Shown piece after piece: positions 23,346-34,966 of a DNA stretch of 64,000 bases (the stretch's first letter is position 1; each line of letters starts with the position of its first letter). Source of the stretch: Anaeramoeba flamelloides (Eukaryota > Metamonada > Anaeramoebidae); contig JANTQA010000008.1 of NCBI GenBank assembly GCA_027625915.1, forward strand, positions 486,001 to 550,000. The letters are read 5' to 3'. A program made the position numbers and the translations under genes. The notes beneath the pieces were generated by a model. The model searched no databases and was not told the DNA's origin. It saw only the letters and a list, made by a program, of their open reading frames with translations.

Positions 23346-23679
23346 AAGAAACATTACATGAAAGATAGAAAATTTAAAAAATAAATAAAACCTATTTATC
23401 GATTCTCCTTTCATTTGAATAACTAAATCTAATCTCTTTTTCATATTTGAAACCAAATTTTTTCATTAATTCAACTGTTACTTCTTTCCAATTTTTCATT
23501 TTCATTTTCCGTTTTAACAAAACACTGTTGAAAAAATAAAAAAGAGAAAAAATGATTTATTTGCAAACTTTTCATTGTGAGAGGAAAAACTTCAAAACGA
23601 TACAACTGCAATTCAATATTCAAATGTAAGATGGACTATTTATTCTGAAATTTAGTTTATATATAAACTCGTTTTCAGT

Positions 23680-24315
23680 CAAAGTCCCAACATTTTTTTC
23701 AAATATTAATTATTTTATATAATTGACCATTGAAGAAAAAATAAGAAATAAGGAGTATAATACACATCAAAGGATTGTTGATATATGTCTGAAAGAAGAC
23801 TAATTAATTAATAAATTTTCTTAAAAATTGAAAAACTCAAATTCTTAGTGGATAATTGAGAAAAACAACACTGTTTGAAATGAACTTCTACTGGTATTTG
23901 AATAATAAATATGAAACAATTTCCACTTCATTTTCCATACTTTTTCTTTTAGAAATCAAGTCTCCAAAGGAAGTATGTTGGTATTTGTGGTCCTCTATTT
24001 GAAAAAAGAATTGAAAATGAAGTGAAAATTTTTTCACATTTATTAAACAAATATCAAGAACAAAGATCAGAATAGAATTCCAATAAAAATCAATATGATT
24101 TCTCAACAATCTTTACATGGTTTCAATAACCTTAGAATAACACATTTTTACCAAGTGACTATTGATCTTGCAATAAAAAACTTTTTTACAACTGAATTAC
24201 ATTTTAAAAAAAAAATCGAAAAATAAAAACAAAAAAAACAAAAATGTGAAAAAATGATTTTAATTTTGAAAATTTCCAAAAAGAAATTTTTTCTTCCAAT
24301 ATCTATGCAAACCCT
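23680..24315 (+). repeat. Dispersed repeat family H, copy 2
   Basis: It pairs with 17640-18125. The extra sequence in this copy, roughly 23890-24030, could be an insertion here or a deletion there. Confidence 0.75.
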
Positions 24316-24797
24316 TTAAACAATTGTATTTCACCCATTACAACTGGGCCCCTTTGACTGAAAAATATTTTATATATATATATCAATTTATTGATTTGGT
24401 ATAAAGAAAATAAAGAAATAATAAAAATGAAATATGGTTTTAATGAAAAATACTTTACTTTTTTTAAAACTTTATTTTTTTGAAAAGTTTTAATTTAAAA
24501 AAGACTTCAATTTTTTAAAAAAAAAACTCAAAAAAAGTTTGTAAAAAATTTTAACTTTTTTAAAATAAATATATAAGATTTGTAATATCCTTTTCAATCA
24601 AAAAATAATCACTTAACATAAAATAAGAAAAATAGGCCTATTTTTTTAAAAACAAAAAAAATATGTGTAATAATATATTTATCAAAATTAATGAATTTAC
24701 TATTAATCATAGAAAAGATATTGGTATTACCATTCCTGTTAAATATCTATCTATTTATCTAGCTATATATATATATATATATATAGAAATAATAATT

Positions 24798-27700
24798 TTA
24801 ATTTTTAGAAAAGAAATGCAATGCAATATCTTTTTGGAGTTGGTAATGCAAATTGATGTTTGACCAATTTCTACAAGAGAAATCCAAAAAATTAATTTCT
24901 AAAGAATATATTATATTCGTATCGAGTTCAATTTTTTCATTCGAATTTTTTGTAGAAAATTTATTCTGGGCAAATTCCAACAGTTTATCAAGGTCATTTT
25001 GTTTAATCTTTGTGGAATCAAATTCATCTGGAGTAAAATTGGATAAGATATGGTGTATTTGGAAAAGGCTAATTGAATTCAAAATATTGGTACATAAGTA
25101 ATAATCATTTTCTTGATCTTTTAAAATGACTTTATTCATTAAAATTAAATCAATCAAGTTATTTAATTTATTTAATTCATTTTTTGATTTGGCAAAGGGT
25201 GTTTTATCGGCCCATTCTTCGATTTTAGATAGCGACTCTTTAATTTTCGCGGAATGGCCAATAGTTAAAAAATTCTTTTTCATTAATAAGTAATTAAAAA
25301 TTGTTGCATTAATTGAAAAAAAGGCATGTGTAATAAATCCTTGGCAAACGATCTTTGGGAGTTTTGCTAAATTGCAATACTGGGTGATGGATTTTAATTG
25401 GTCAATAACCGATTTCGTACAATATTTTAGCGTTTTTTTAAATTTTTTGCTTTCAGAGGGATAACATTTTAAAAACAATTGACGAAATCTTGGTTGTAAT
25501 TGATCATTAATGATATAAATAATTTTCAAATATACTTGATCTAATAGTTCGCATAGTTTTTCAAATAAAAGTATTATTGAAGGAGCCCTATCTTCAAATA
25601 AAAATTCACTCTCGTTATTATTATCATCCCCTTCGTTATCATTGTTTATTAAATTATCAAAATTAATATAAAATCCCTTTGTGACAGATTCTGATTGCAT
25701 TTCTGATATTGATTTTATTCTAGTAACATCAGACATGCCATAATATTGATCATTATCATTGTTATCATTATTGTTGCTATTATTATTGTTGCTATTATTA
25801 TTATCCTTGGAATTAATTATATGCTGGAATCTTTTGTTTGATATCTTTTTTAAATAATATTCTTCCGGCGAATTCTTCATTTCATACAATAAAAAACAAA
25901 TTGACCAAAAAATGTTCGACAGTAACCAAATTGTTTTTTTTAAATTATTTCGGTTTATAAATAATAATAAATTTAAAGAGTCAATATATGTTGTTAAAAT
26001 TTCTTCACATCCAAAATCAAAACTATTTGATCTAATTAAAAATGAAATTAAAATAACTGCTGGTATTGGATAAATACCATCAACTTTTTCATCAGAAAAA
26101 AAAAATAATCTGTCAATTAACCATTTTTCCTTCTCAATATTTTGAATTATTTGTAATTTATTAAATAATTCATTGGTTTTAATTCTCTGTTCTTTTAATC
26201 TTTGTTTTTGTGAATTAATGATTTCTTTTTCTGTTTCTTCATTTAAATTCCATTCCATTTTTGGTTTTTGTTTTTTCATAATTTCTAATTCCTTCCTTAT
26301 TTCCTCTTCCTTTTCCTTTTCACCTTCATTTTCATTTTCATTTTCCTTTTCATTTTCACTTTCCTTTTCATTTTCCTTTTCACTTTCACTTTCATTTTCA
26401 CTTTCACTTTCATCTTCATTTTCTATTTTAATTTCGTTTTTTTTTTTATTATCTAATTTTAAATCACTTTTTTGTTTTTCTGATTTCTTGTTAGTTTTTC
26501 CTTTTGATAATTTAATTTTATTTTGATAATTTAATTCAAAAGTTTCTAATTTGGATCTTTTTTCTAAGATTTTCTCATATTCACTTTGCTGTAATTTATA
26601 GTTATGTTTACTGATCACAATATTTTTTTTTAATTCAAAAATTTTTGGTTTATTTTCAGTTAGTAATTTATTGGTATATTTTATTTTTAATTCTTCGATT
26701 TCCTTTCTTTTGATTTGAAGATATTTTTTGTGATTCCTTTCTATTAAACCTAATTTCTTTCTAGTTTTTTTTAATTCGATCTTGAATTTTTTTAATATTA
26801 TTTCATTATTTTGATACGTTGCAATTTTTTTTTTTTTTTCATTTCTGAGAGAGACTAATTCTTTTATTTTGGATTTGAGAGAAAGTTTTAACATTGGGAT
26901 CTTTTCAATTTTTTCATTCCTCATTTTGTCATATCTTTTTTTAATTTCATTTTGCATTTGAGATACTCCAATTTTTTTTTCATTTTCTTTTAATCTGTTA
27001 AATTCCTTTTTTTTTTTATTTTGTTTCTTTATTTTCTTTTCTAATGTTTTTTTTTCTTCCTGATTATTATCAATTAATTTCTGTATTTTTTTTATTTTTT
27101 GTTTGCTTTTCTTTGACTTTACTTTTGATTGTTTCGTTTTATAATTAATTTCTTTCAATTGTGCCTTTTTTTTCATTAGTAACATTTTTTTTTTTTCGAT
27201 CTCATTTTTTAATTGTTCAATTTTTAATTTCTTTTCCATTGCCTTTTCTTCTTCTTTTCCCTTTCTCTTTCCCTTTCCCTTTTCTTTGATGTCTTTTTCT
27301 TCTTCTTCTTTCATCTCTTTTCCGTTATCTTTTTCTTTGCCTTTTTTCTTTTTTTTTGTTCTTTTGGCGTTTTTTTTGTGACTTTTATTTTGCTTAATTT
27401 TTTGTAATTGTCGAATATAATTTTTAATTTCATTCAAATCTTCAATTTGATCTTTATTTAACTTCATTTCTTCAAATTTTGATCTTATGTCGTTTACAAT
27501 ATTTTGATTTTCCGATAATTTCTGCTTTAAATTATACAACTCTTTTTCGCTGGACGAAAGCAAAAAATAGCGACTTTTCTGTTGCTGCTTAAATAACTTC
27601 ATTTTTTTTTTTGCATTTTGAAATCCCTTAACCACTCTTTTCTTTTGGAGAACAATGTTTTTTTTTTTTTGAATCTCACTGCCTAAATGCCTTACTTTCC

Positions 27701-28628
27701 TTTTTTCATTGGGATCGTGAAGTAAATTGTAAACACTGTTTTTTGAGTTTTTGGTAATCTTATTATTCACTAATTTCTTTTTTTTAATTTTTTTTCCTTT
27801 TTTCGAAATTTGAGTCGTTGTCGATTTGGAAGAAATATCAGATAAAAAAGTAATATCAGATCCAAACGACGAAACAGATTCAGTGTATTCAGTAAATTCC
27901 TCGCTATGTGTGAAATTGTTTTCTTGTTCCCTTATTATTTGTTCTAATTCTTTTGGCTTGAGGCTAATACTTTTCGTGGTTTTATTTTTAATTCCCAGAT
28001 CTGTTTCGCTTTCCTTCTCCTTTTCATTTTCGTTGCTGTTTTGGTTTGCATTTTTTGTTTCTTTTTCATTATCTTTTTCATTATTTTTTAAATATTTTTT
28101 TAATTCGGGTTGAATAACTGTATGGAGAAGAATTGGAATAAACTTGGACGTTATTTTTACAGAAATTTGGATCGCAAAAATTAAAAATGGGGTAATTTTG
28201 TGCTTTTTCGGGTTTTTTAAATCAAACCTAATCATTTTTAAAATCGGTTCGTTGATGCCGATAAAATCAGTTGTCTCGATCTCTGCTTTTGCAATTGTCA
28301 CGCTTTTTAATCTTTTCCCATTCCTTGATCGATCTTGTTGTAAACAAAACCTTAAAGGCTTTTTCAAATACTCAAACCCACTCCCAACACTTGTCATATT
28401 GCCTTTTGACTTTTGGCGATAATACGTAGAATTAACACTGAACTCTTCTTGGAAATTGGCAGACGAATTGGTTGCTGGTAAAATTCGCTTCGTTAAAAAG
28501 GTATGGCTTCCTATACGTGACTTGACAAGAACTGGCGAAGATCTTGAGGGTAAACTCGTGGCAGCAACAATTGCAAAACGTGCAGTATAAATTGTTTTCT
28601 TTCGGTTGACACGTTTTAATTTGCTCAT
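24798..28628 (-). CDS. NT-C2 + coiled-coil + DIL (dilute) domain protein
   Basis: A single frame of 1276 aa runs from ATG at 28628 to TAA. Residues about 10-165 resemble the N-terminal C2 (NT-C2, EEIG1/EHBP1 type) domain: a beta-rich start (YTARFAIVAATSLP), FQEEFSV, then EYLKKPLRFCLQQ and AKAEIETTDFIGINEPIL. Residues about 320-830 are a long Lys/Glu coiled coil with simple-sequence segments. Residues about 840-1210 match the DIL domain of class V myosin tails (IIYIINDQLQPRFRQLFLK; NYLLMKKNFLTIGHSAKIK; LSKIEEWA; ISLFQIHHILSNFTPDEF). No myosin motor is present. NT-C2 binds membranes or membrane proteins and DIL binds cargo adaptors. I infer a membrane-to-cytoskeleton or vesicle linker. The N-terminal assignment is weaker than the DIL one. 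An Asn-rich insertion sits inside the DIL region. Confidence 0.93.
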   Translation of the reverse strand: MSKLKRVNRKKTIYTARFAIVAATSLPSRSSPVLVKSRIGSHTFLTKRILPATNSSANFQEEFSVNSTYYRQKSKGNMTSVGSGFEYLKKPLRFCLQQDRSRNGKRLKSVTIAKAEIETTDFIGINEPILKMIRFDLKNPKKHKITPFLIFAIQISVKITSKFIPILLHTVIQPELKKYLKNNEKDNEKETKNANQNSNENEKEKESETDLGIKNKTTKSISLKPKELEQIIREQENNFTHSEEFTEYTESVSSFGSDITFLSDISSKSTTTQISKKGKKIKKKKLVNNKITKNSKNSVYNLLHDPNEKRKVRHLGSEIQKKKNIVLQKKRVVKGFQNAKKKMKLFKQQQKSRYFLLSSSEKELYNLKQKLSENQNIVNDIRSKFEEMKLNKDQIEDLNEIKNYIRQLQKIKQNKSHKKNAKRTKKKKKGKEKDNGKEMKEEEEKDIKEKGKGKRKGKEEEKAMEKKLKIEQLKNEIEKKKMLLMKKKAQLKEINYKTKQSKVKSKKSKQKIKKIQKLIDNNQEEKKTLEKKIKKQNKKKKEFNRLKENEKKIGVSQMQNEIKKRYDKMRNEKIEKIPMLKLSLKSKIKELVSLRNEKKKKIATYQNNEIILKKFKIELKKTRKKLGLIERNHKKYLQIKRKEIEELKIKYTNKLLTENKPKIFELKKNIVISKHNYKLQQSEYEKILEKRSKLETFELNYQNKIKLSKGKTNKKSEKQKSDLKLDNKKKNEIKIENEDESESENESESEKENEKESENEKENENENEGEKEKEEEIRKELEIMKKQKPKMEWNLNEETEKEIINSQKQRLKEQRIKTNELFNKLQIIQNIEKEKWLIDRLFFFSDEKVDGIYPIPAVILISFLIRSNSFDFGCEEILTTYIDSLNLLLFINRNNLKKTIWLLSNIFWSICFLLYEMKNSPEEYYLKKISNKRFQHIINSKDNNNSNNNNSNNNDNNDNDQYYGMSDVTRIKSISEMQSESVTKGFYINFDNLINNDNEGDDNNNESEFLFEDRAPSIILLFEKLCELLDQVYLKIIYIINDQLQPRFRQLFLKCYPSESKKFKKTLKYCTKSVIDQLKSITQYCNLAKLPKIVCQGFITHAFFSINATIFNYLLMKKNFLTIGHSAKIKESLSKIEEWADKTPFAKSKNELNKLNNLIDLILMNKVILKDQENDYYLCTNILNSISLFQIHHILSNFTPDEFDSTKIKQNDLDKLLEFAQNKFSTKNSNEKIELDTNIIYSLEINFLDFSCRNWSNINLHYQLQKDIALHFFSKN

Positions 28629-29139
28629 CTTGTTTTGAAAATATTAAAAAGAGAAAAAAATTTCCTTTGTTTTTTTAATTTTTAACACGAATCAAAATAG
28701 GTTTGTACAGAAATAACAAAAAATAAAAAATGGTATTTGTTTCACTTTTTTGAGTTGATTTGGGTGATGATAAAATTAGAATTTTTTATATTTGAATTTA
28801 ACTTTAGAAAAGTATCTTATTGAAAATTTAATGTTAAATATAAGGAACTAATTGACTGATTATTTTGTATTCTGGTTTTGATTACCTTTTAGGATTTTAA
28901 TCTACAGTAAAATTTCTGCTTATTGAAAAAAGTAGAATTTTAAACAAAAGTTTTTATAATAAAACAATACCCCAAAGATATTGAATTTTTGACCAATGAA
29001 AAACCTAAAATTTGGTTTTTTGTTATGAAAATATTGTTGGATTTTGATGAAAATTATTGTAAAATCTATATCAATAAATTTTATTATTTGGTATTGATAA
29101 AAAAAAAATGTGTTTAAATATACTTCATAACCAAAATTT

Positions 29140-29450
29140 AATTATAGTAGGGAAAAAAATATCCAACATGATAATAATAGCCGGACAAGATTTTTTAGTT
29201 GTGATTATTAGTAAAATTCTTGGGTAATTTCATTTATTTTTAATCCAATCCTTTTTATAAATAACCAAATTTTTTTATGAGCCTTGTAATAAACCTACCT
29301 AAAGTTCATTAAAGTAGTGTTTTCTCAAGAATAGTTAAGTAATTGTTTGTAAGCCTAAGTAGATCTACTTTTTTTGAAAAACAATCTTGTTTTATAGAGG
29401 TTTACTAGAGTTTAAAAAATGATAATTTTTATTATTTTTTTTTCAAATTC
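29140..29450 (+). repeat. Dispersed repeat family J, copy 1
   Basis: About 310 bp is the reverse complement of 41540-41800. Shared blocks include ACCTAAAGTTCATTAAAGTA, TAAGTAGATC, TTTGAAAAACAATC and GAGGTTTACT. The class is unknown. Confidence 0.7.
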
Positions 29451-29805
29451 ATCTTTCTTGATAAAAAAAAATAAAAAGAAAAAAAAATCTACCAAATTAA
29501 AAAAAAATTTAAGATCTTAACTTTTAAAAAAAAAATAAACGAGAAGAACGGTGGATTAAACCTAAATAATATGTTCTATTTATTAACAAAAGTAATACAG
29601 TGACTGAAAAATATTTAACAATGTTAGAAACTCTGACATTTTATTCTTAATACTTAAAACTAGAGTAAAAGTCCTTTTTTTGGGAAAAAATTGTGAAAAA
29701 AAATGTATAATGATTAAAAAAATATTTCTATCTTAAATTTCCACAATAAAAAAATTATATCCTCAATCAAATATCCAAATATTTGAACGTATAAATCAAA
29801 TACAA

Positions 29806-29847
<42 letters not shown>

Positions 29848-30791
29848 ACAGCTATTTAAGATTTTTTTTTTTTTTATCTTGAAAAAACTATCTTATAGTT
29901 AATACAAAATTAAAAAGTTTTTTATGGTATGAAATATCTGAAAGGGTAAAGAATATATCTTTTCTATATTGAGTAATACTCTAATACTTTTTTTAAAATC
30001 TTCATTTTTTTTTTTTTTTTTTTTTTTTTGAGATTGTTTAGTCTTTTGAATATCAATTTTTACATTCAGGTTAAGTGTTTTTTTTTTCAAATTCATTATC
30101 TCATTTTTAAGATTAAGTAATGAATTCAATACTTTATAATGATTTCACAAAATACACTTATTATATTTCTGATTAATTTTAAAATTGATATATAAAATTT
30201 TTATTCTTTTTAAAGAATTTTTCATTTTATTTAAATAAAATAAAATAATTTTTATTCTATTAATTTCGAATTTAAATAATTTAATATAGCAGTCAGTTAT
30301 GTTTTCAATTCAAAAGTTGAAAAATAAAATAGAAAAAAAAGTTTTAAAAAATAGAATAAAATATTTATTATTGTTATTGAAATAGATCAAAATTTTACAC
30401 CTCTTATATTCTTTGAATTTATTTTACGAAAGGATATTTAACATTGAACCGATTGAATTTTCAATCATTTGTAATCAAAATGAAAAAAATTATTTATGGA
30501 TAAAAAGATAAAAAAATGACAAGTAAAAAGTAAAATTCAAAACAAAAAATGGAAAAAAATAAAGATAAAAAATAATATAAACTACATTTGTACCAAGAAA
30601 TTCTGAAAAAATCAACAAAGATATTATTTTTTAATGAAGACAATACAAAATTGCAGAAAAAATTCTGTTAGATATTTATTTTTATTTAATAATTAATATA
30701 TAATTTTAATTTGGTGATAGAGCTTTAATTTTTCGATTTCTTTTTTTTTATTGATGGAAGAAAAGTAAATTACACTCTAGATGCCCTTTTA

Positions 30792-30818
30792 CTTAAATTT
30801 CCTCAAAGGAAATTTAAG
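30792..30818. other. Perfect 11-bp hairpin
   Basis: CTTAAATTTCC and GGAAATTTAAG form a perfect stem around a 5-nt loop (TCAAA). A T-run (about 30868-30876) lies some 50 bases downstream. This might be part of a small RNA or a foldback element. No known RNA family is recognised, and it may be chance. Confidence 0.3.
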
Positions 30819-32114
30819 CGTAAAATCATAGATTTCACGATTGTTCAAGAGAAAGACATACCTATTTTTTTTTTATGTTGAAAAAGCAAAAGTAAAAAAT
30901 TGAAAAAAGAAAAAAGAAAAAGAAAAAAAAAAAAAAAATTATAAAAAGGGTTTATAAGAAGCAATTGGTAAAAAATCAAAAAAAAAAAAAAAAACAATGC
31001 AATCTTTAATTAAGAACTCCCAAAATCATAGACACGATACTTTTGGTTGATTTAATAATTTGATAATTGATCATGAATGTTCACATGGGGATCGTTGTTT
31101 AATTGTTGTAATTTCTTTTCATTTTTTTTTTTTTGATCTTATTTGCTTTAAACCTTAGGTCATTTTAGCCTTTGCTTTTTATTTTTTATTTTCAAGTTAC
31201 TCATACTTTCGTGTTTCAGTGTCACAGTATTAGAAAGTAACCACTTGATCTTTTTCCTTTGTAACCTTTCTTCCCATTATAAAGAAGATTCAGCTAGGGG
31301 AAAAATTGAAAAAAATCAATTTTTCTATTTCTTTTTTAAAATTTTGATTTCAGTTTATTTAATCACTTTATTTGATATCATTTTACATTTTCTTTTTTTT
31401 GTTTTCAAATGTTAAGTTCTTTAACATTTCAGTATTCCAATATGGGGGAGTAACTAACAGGTAAATTTTTAATTTCTAACTTTTATTTCTGTGAAAAACA
31501 AATTCAATAAGGTAAAAAATATTAAAAAATGTAACAATAGTATGATTTAATGTGAAAATTTGATTAATATCATATAAAGAATAGTTTTATAATATATTAA
31601 TACAGTTTAAAATAATTATTGTAATCCTATAACCCAAAATTATTAGAACACGTGTTAATTAACAAAATTTGAAAATATTATTTTATTAATAATAATAAAA
31701 AAGTGAAAAGGTTTTGATTTATGTTTCATTAAATTTTATATAATACAAAAGATAAGTGATAAAATTTATTTTTTTTATAATAACCTTTAAATTACGATAT
31801 TATTCTACATATACCAAAAATGACCCGATAATCCACAATTGGACGGACATAATTTTCAATTTTTTTTAAAGTTTGAATTATAATGTTCTATTCAAACATA
31901 ATTTGAAATTCAAAAGTGGTATGAATTACCAATTTCCATATTTATACGGGATCACTGAATTGTTTTGATGATTATTGAAGATATATCAATACTCTCGAAA
32001 ATCTCTATCTTTCGAAAAATTCTCAACTTTTTGAATAATAATCATAATTTTGGATTTTTTAATTTTTAAAATTTTTTTAATACTTCATCCATATTTAATA
32101 CTCTAAATTTCTTG

Positions 32115-32327
32115 ATGGTAGATAGATTATGTATATATTATGCTCTTACTTCAAGAAAAGTTGATTTTTTGAAACATTTGAAACAAGAATTCGAATGTGC
32201 TATTTTATTGAAGATCTGTGAAGTGGGTGTTGTAACCCATGAGATATCAAGGAAAATCTCGCATATTTATTTAAGGATTAATAAATTCATTTTATATTTT
32301 GGTTTTTATAGATTTATAATGGGTTGA
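32115..32327 (+). other. 70-codon open frame, unrecognised
   Basis: ATG to TGA, with protein-like middle text (RKVDFLKHLKQEF, EVGVVTHEISRKISH). There is no known motif. The length is near what chance gives at this composition. It could be an orphan exon. Confidence 0.2.
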
Positions 32328-32589
32328 TCTCTAATGAAAGAATTTGATAATTAATATGGAATCATTTACAGGTATTCAATTATTCATATTGCTAAAAAAC
32401 CCTTTAAAAATATTATTTAACAATAAGTTATTAGATTTTTATTAATGATTTAGGTTATAAAATAATAATTTTAAAAATATTTTTTTTTGATTTTTTTATA
32501 ATTTTTACCTTTTCCAAATTTCCCTTTTTAATATGTTTGGGTTCTCCCTCTTTTTGTTTTTTTAGGTATTTATATATATATGTGTGTGT

Positions 32590-32602
32590 GGGGGGGGGGG
32601 GG
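32590..32602 (+). repeat. Poly-G run (13 G) after (TA)n(TG)n
   Basis: A microsatellite grades from TA to TG repeats and then into 13 consecutive G. A second 13-G run occurs at 42517-42529. Such tracts stand out in DNA this poor in G+C. Confidence 0.9.
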
Positions 32603-32649
32603 TAAAGGAATAAAAAATACATTATAAGAATTGGTAGACGTAGTCATGA

Positions 32650-32868
32650 CTAGCCTAACCAAACTTTTTTATGATCTGATTTAAAACGAATTGAACTATA
32701 TTGATATAACTGAAGATAACTAAATCCATTGAATGTAATTCGAAACCAATTAAAGTGAACAGAAGTGTACTTTCCATAAAATCTGTCAAGACATTGTTTT
32801 GATTGGGTTTTAGCTTTAGGGTCGGTATCCCGTCCTGGGATTATGCGAACAATATATTTGGGAAACTT
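32650..32868 (-). other. Orphan coding-like terminal exon, unrecognised
   Basis: On the minus strand, after a poly-T tract and acceptor ACAAG, 72 codons are open to a TAG stop. The text is protein-like and less AT-biased than its surroundings (IIPGRDTDPKAKTQSKQ, HFNWFRITFNGFSYLQ). A possible upstream exon near 32950-32990 did not join in phase. No family is recognised. It may be the last exon of an unfound gene or a gene remnant. Confidence 0.3.
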
Positions 32869-34966
32869 GTAAAAAAAAAAAAAAAAAAAAAAAACAATTA
32901 AAAAAAAGAGAAACAAAAGAAAATTTGGAAAACCAAATATTATTCTTAAAACATATGAACTTTTTATGTTCAACCCATCTATAAATTTCTAAATTAAAAC
33001 TTTATAAAGTAACTTATTTCACGTGATCAATAGTTGTTCAAATATTTAGATCTCTTTAAGAAAAAAAATAATATTGCTATTAAAAATGAAAACGAAACAA
33101 CCACCAACCAATTCAATATTTTTTGTGCAAAAAAAAAACTTTTTAATGAAATTTTTACTTTTTTTTATTATTTTTACTCTCTTCCATTTCAGAAAATTAA
33201 ATTGAGTTAAAATACTTCTAATGACTGCAATTGAAAGATTCTTTTACTACTCTTTGAATTAGGAGTAACAAATTTAGTTACTTCAAAACTTTCGCTTTAA
33301 CAGATTAAAAGCTATTGAGTACTTAACCCTTATCAATAAATCCTAACATCTTCCGTTTTTTGTTTTTCATTCTATTCTTCTTGCCTTTGTTTAAAAAATT
33401 TTGTTTTCTTTTTTTTTTACAAAAAAAGAATATCCCATAAGTTATAATCTTGCCTAAATTATAGCTCAGATAAAAAACTCTAGATAACAAGTTATGGAAT
33501 TCGGGGAGTGTCTAATATTACCATAGAGTTCCCAAGTTTTCTTGGGTTTAAATTTTTTATTTGTGAAGTGTTCTAGGTTTTTTTTTTTTACTTTTTGAAA
33601 TAAACAGAAAATTTTAATAAATTTTCGGTTTATTTTAAAAAAGTAAAAAAAACTTAACAAAAATCAATATTTTTTCCGAATAAAAAAGAAAACCTAACAA
33701 AAATCTATAGATTTATCAAAATAAAATAGAAAACTCAAAAAAGCCTAGAACAGTTCACAAATAAAACAGTTAAACCTCAAAAAAACGTAACAAACATTTC
33801 TTGATTTTCTAAATAAACAGAAAACTCAAGAAAAGTTAATAGTGATTTTCAAAATTCAAAAAGAATTGAGAAAAATCTTTGATTCTACTCAATGCTTTTA
33901 AATTCTTGAAAGACTTACCATTATTTTTTTTAATTAGAGAAATAAACTGAAAAGTGATTTAGTTTTCGGTTTATTTTACAAATTAAAAAAGGCCTAACTG
34001 CAAATAGGAAGTAATTTTGTTGAATTACCTCTCTTAAAAAATAAATAAAAATATTCTTGTTAATTACTTTCCCAAATCTAAAAGATTGAAATCAAAATAT
34101 TATTATTTCAAGATTCAAAAACCATTGTTTAGAACTTATAAAATTAACTATAATTTCAATTTTTTAATTTTCAGATTTATTCAATAATTATGAACAAACA
34201 ATACCAAAATAATGATTGTTTCCGATTTTTTTTTATAAAAAATGGCTGTAACATCAATATATTCCTATCCTTCAGAAATAATTTTTCAAAACATTCCCAA
34301 AGTTAATTATTTAATTGTTTTAAAAAAACTGTATTTTGAACATCTAATCCACATTCATAATCAAATTTAAAAGAAGATCTTTTTTCAAATCTGAAATCTT
34401 CAAAGTGATTTTTCTACATTAAAATTAATGTCTGGAAATTCAATTTTTTTTTCAACATTTCATTGATTATTTTCTAATGTACCCATTATTTTAAATGATA
34501 AGATCATCTTCTAAGGTCTATTTTTCAAAGAGAAGTTATCAAAGTATTTGCATGATATGTTACTGCTATGATTTACTTTCAAGAAACACTGTAATATACT
34601 TTTAGACTTCTCATGGTGTACTCTCCCTTAAAGTATAAATTTCCCTACTTATATTTTACAAAGATCTTTGCATGTAAAAAGAGAGAAAAAAGTGTTGGTT
34701 AAAAATATTCTATTAACAAGTAAATATCTTCTTTAGAACGAAAAAAAAAGTATATTTTCAAGTTTAAGGAAAGTTTTGGGACTTTGGCTGAGAAACTACT
34801 ATGTCTATTTTTTTTTTTTGTTGCTCACAAATCCTCAATTATTTGATAAAACTGTTTGAGAAATAAATAACAATTCCTTAAAAAAAGATATTGATTTATT
34901 CATTTTTTTGTATTTTTAGCACTGGAAATATTTTCTTTTTTTTTTATAACCAATACCAAAATCAAA
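32869..34966. other. Intergenic DNA with repeat G copy 2
   Basis: Repeat G lies at 33500-34010. A minus-strand frame at 33466-33660 starts inside that repeat and is not credible as a gene. The rest is AT-rich with nothing recognised; it includes the promoter region of the PH-like gene. Confidence 0.5.
33500..34010. repeat. Repeat family G, copy 2
   Basis: It shares TTTATTTGTGAAGTGTTCTA, AATAAACAGAAA and TTTCGGTTTATTTT with 9590-10560, and both orientations of the unit occur within it. Confidence 0.5.

Larger units (their letters stand above)
22843..24797. other. Intergenic DNA with repeats L and H
   Basis: Repeat L copy 2 is at 23160-23345 and repeat H copy 2 at 23680-24315. Short (TA)n runs lie near 24371-24384 and 24766-24784. 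Frames at 22822-23067 and 23888-24109 on the minus strand show no protein character. No gene is seen. Confidence 0.55.
28629..32100. other. Long intergenic region, mostly AT-rich
   Basis: Repeat J copy 1 lies at 29140-29450 and a (TA)n run at 29815-29842. An 11-bp-stem hairpin is at 30792-30818. A Lys-rich minus-strand frame at 29899-30129 includes a poly-A tract and is probably chance. No gene is seen. Confidence 0.5.

Noticed and set aside
26173-26526. 117-codon plus-strand Ser/Phe-rich frame
   Set aside because: Antisense shadow of the coiled-coil low-complexity part of the NT-C2/DIL gene.
29899-30129. 76-codon Lys-rich minus-strand frame
   Set aside because: It is carried by a poly-A tract and lacks any conserved text.
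33466-33660. 64-codon minus-strand frame
   Set aside because: It starts inside repeat family G; chance frames of this size are expected at this base composition.
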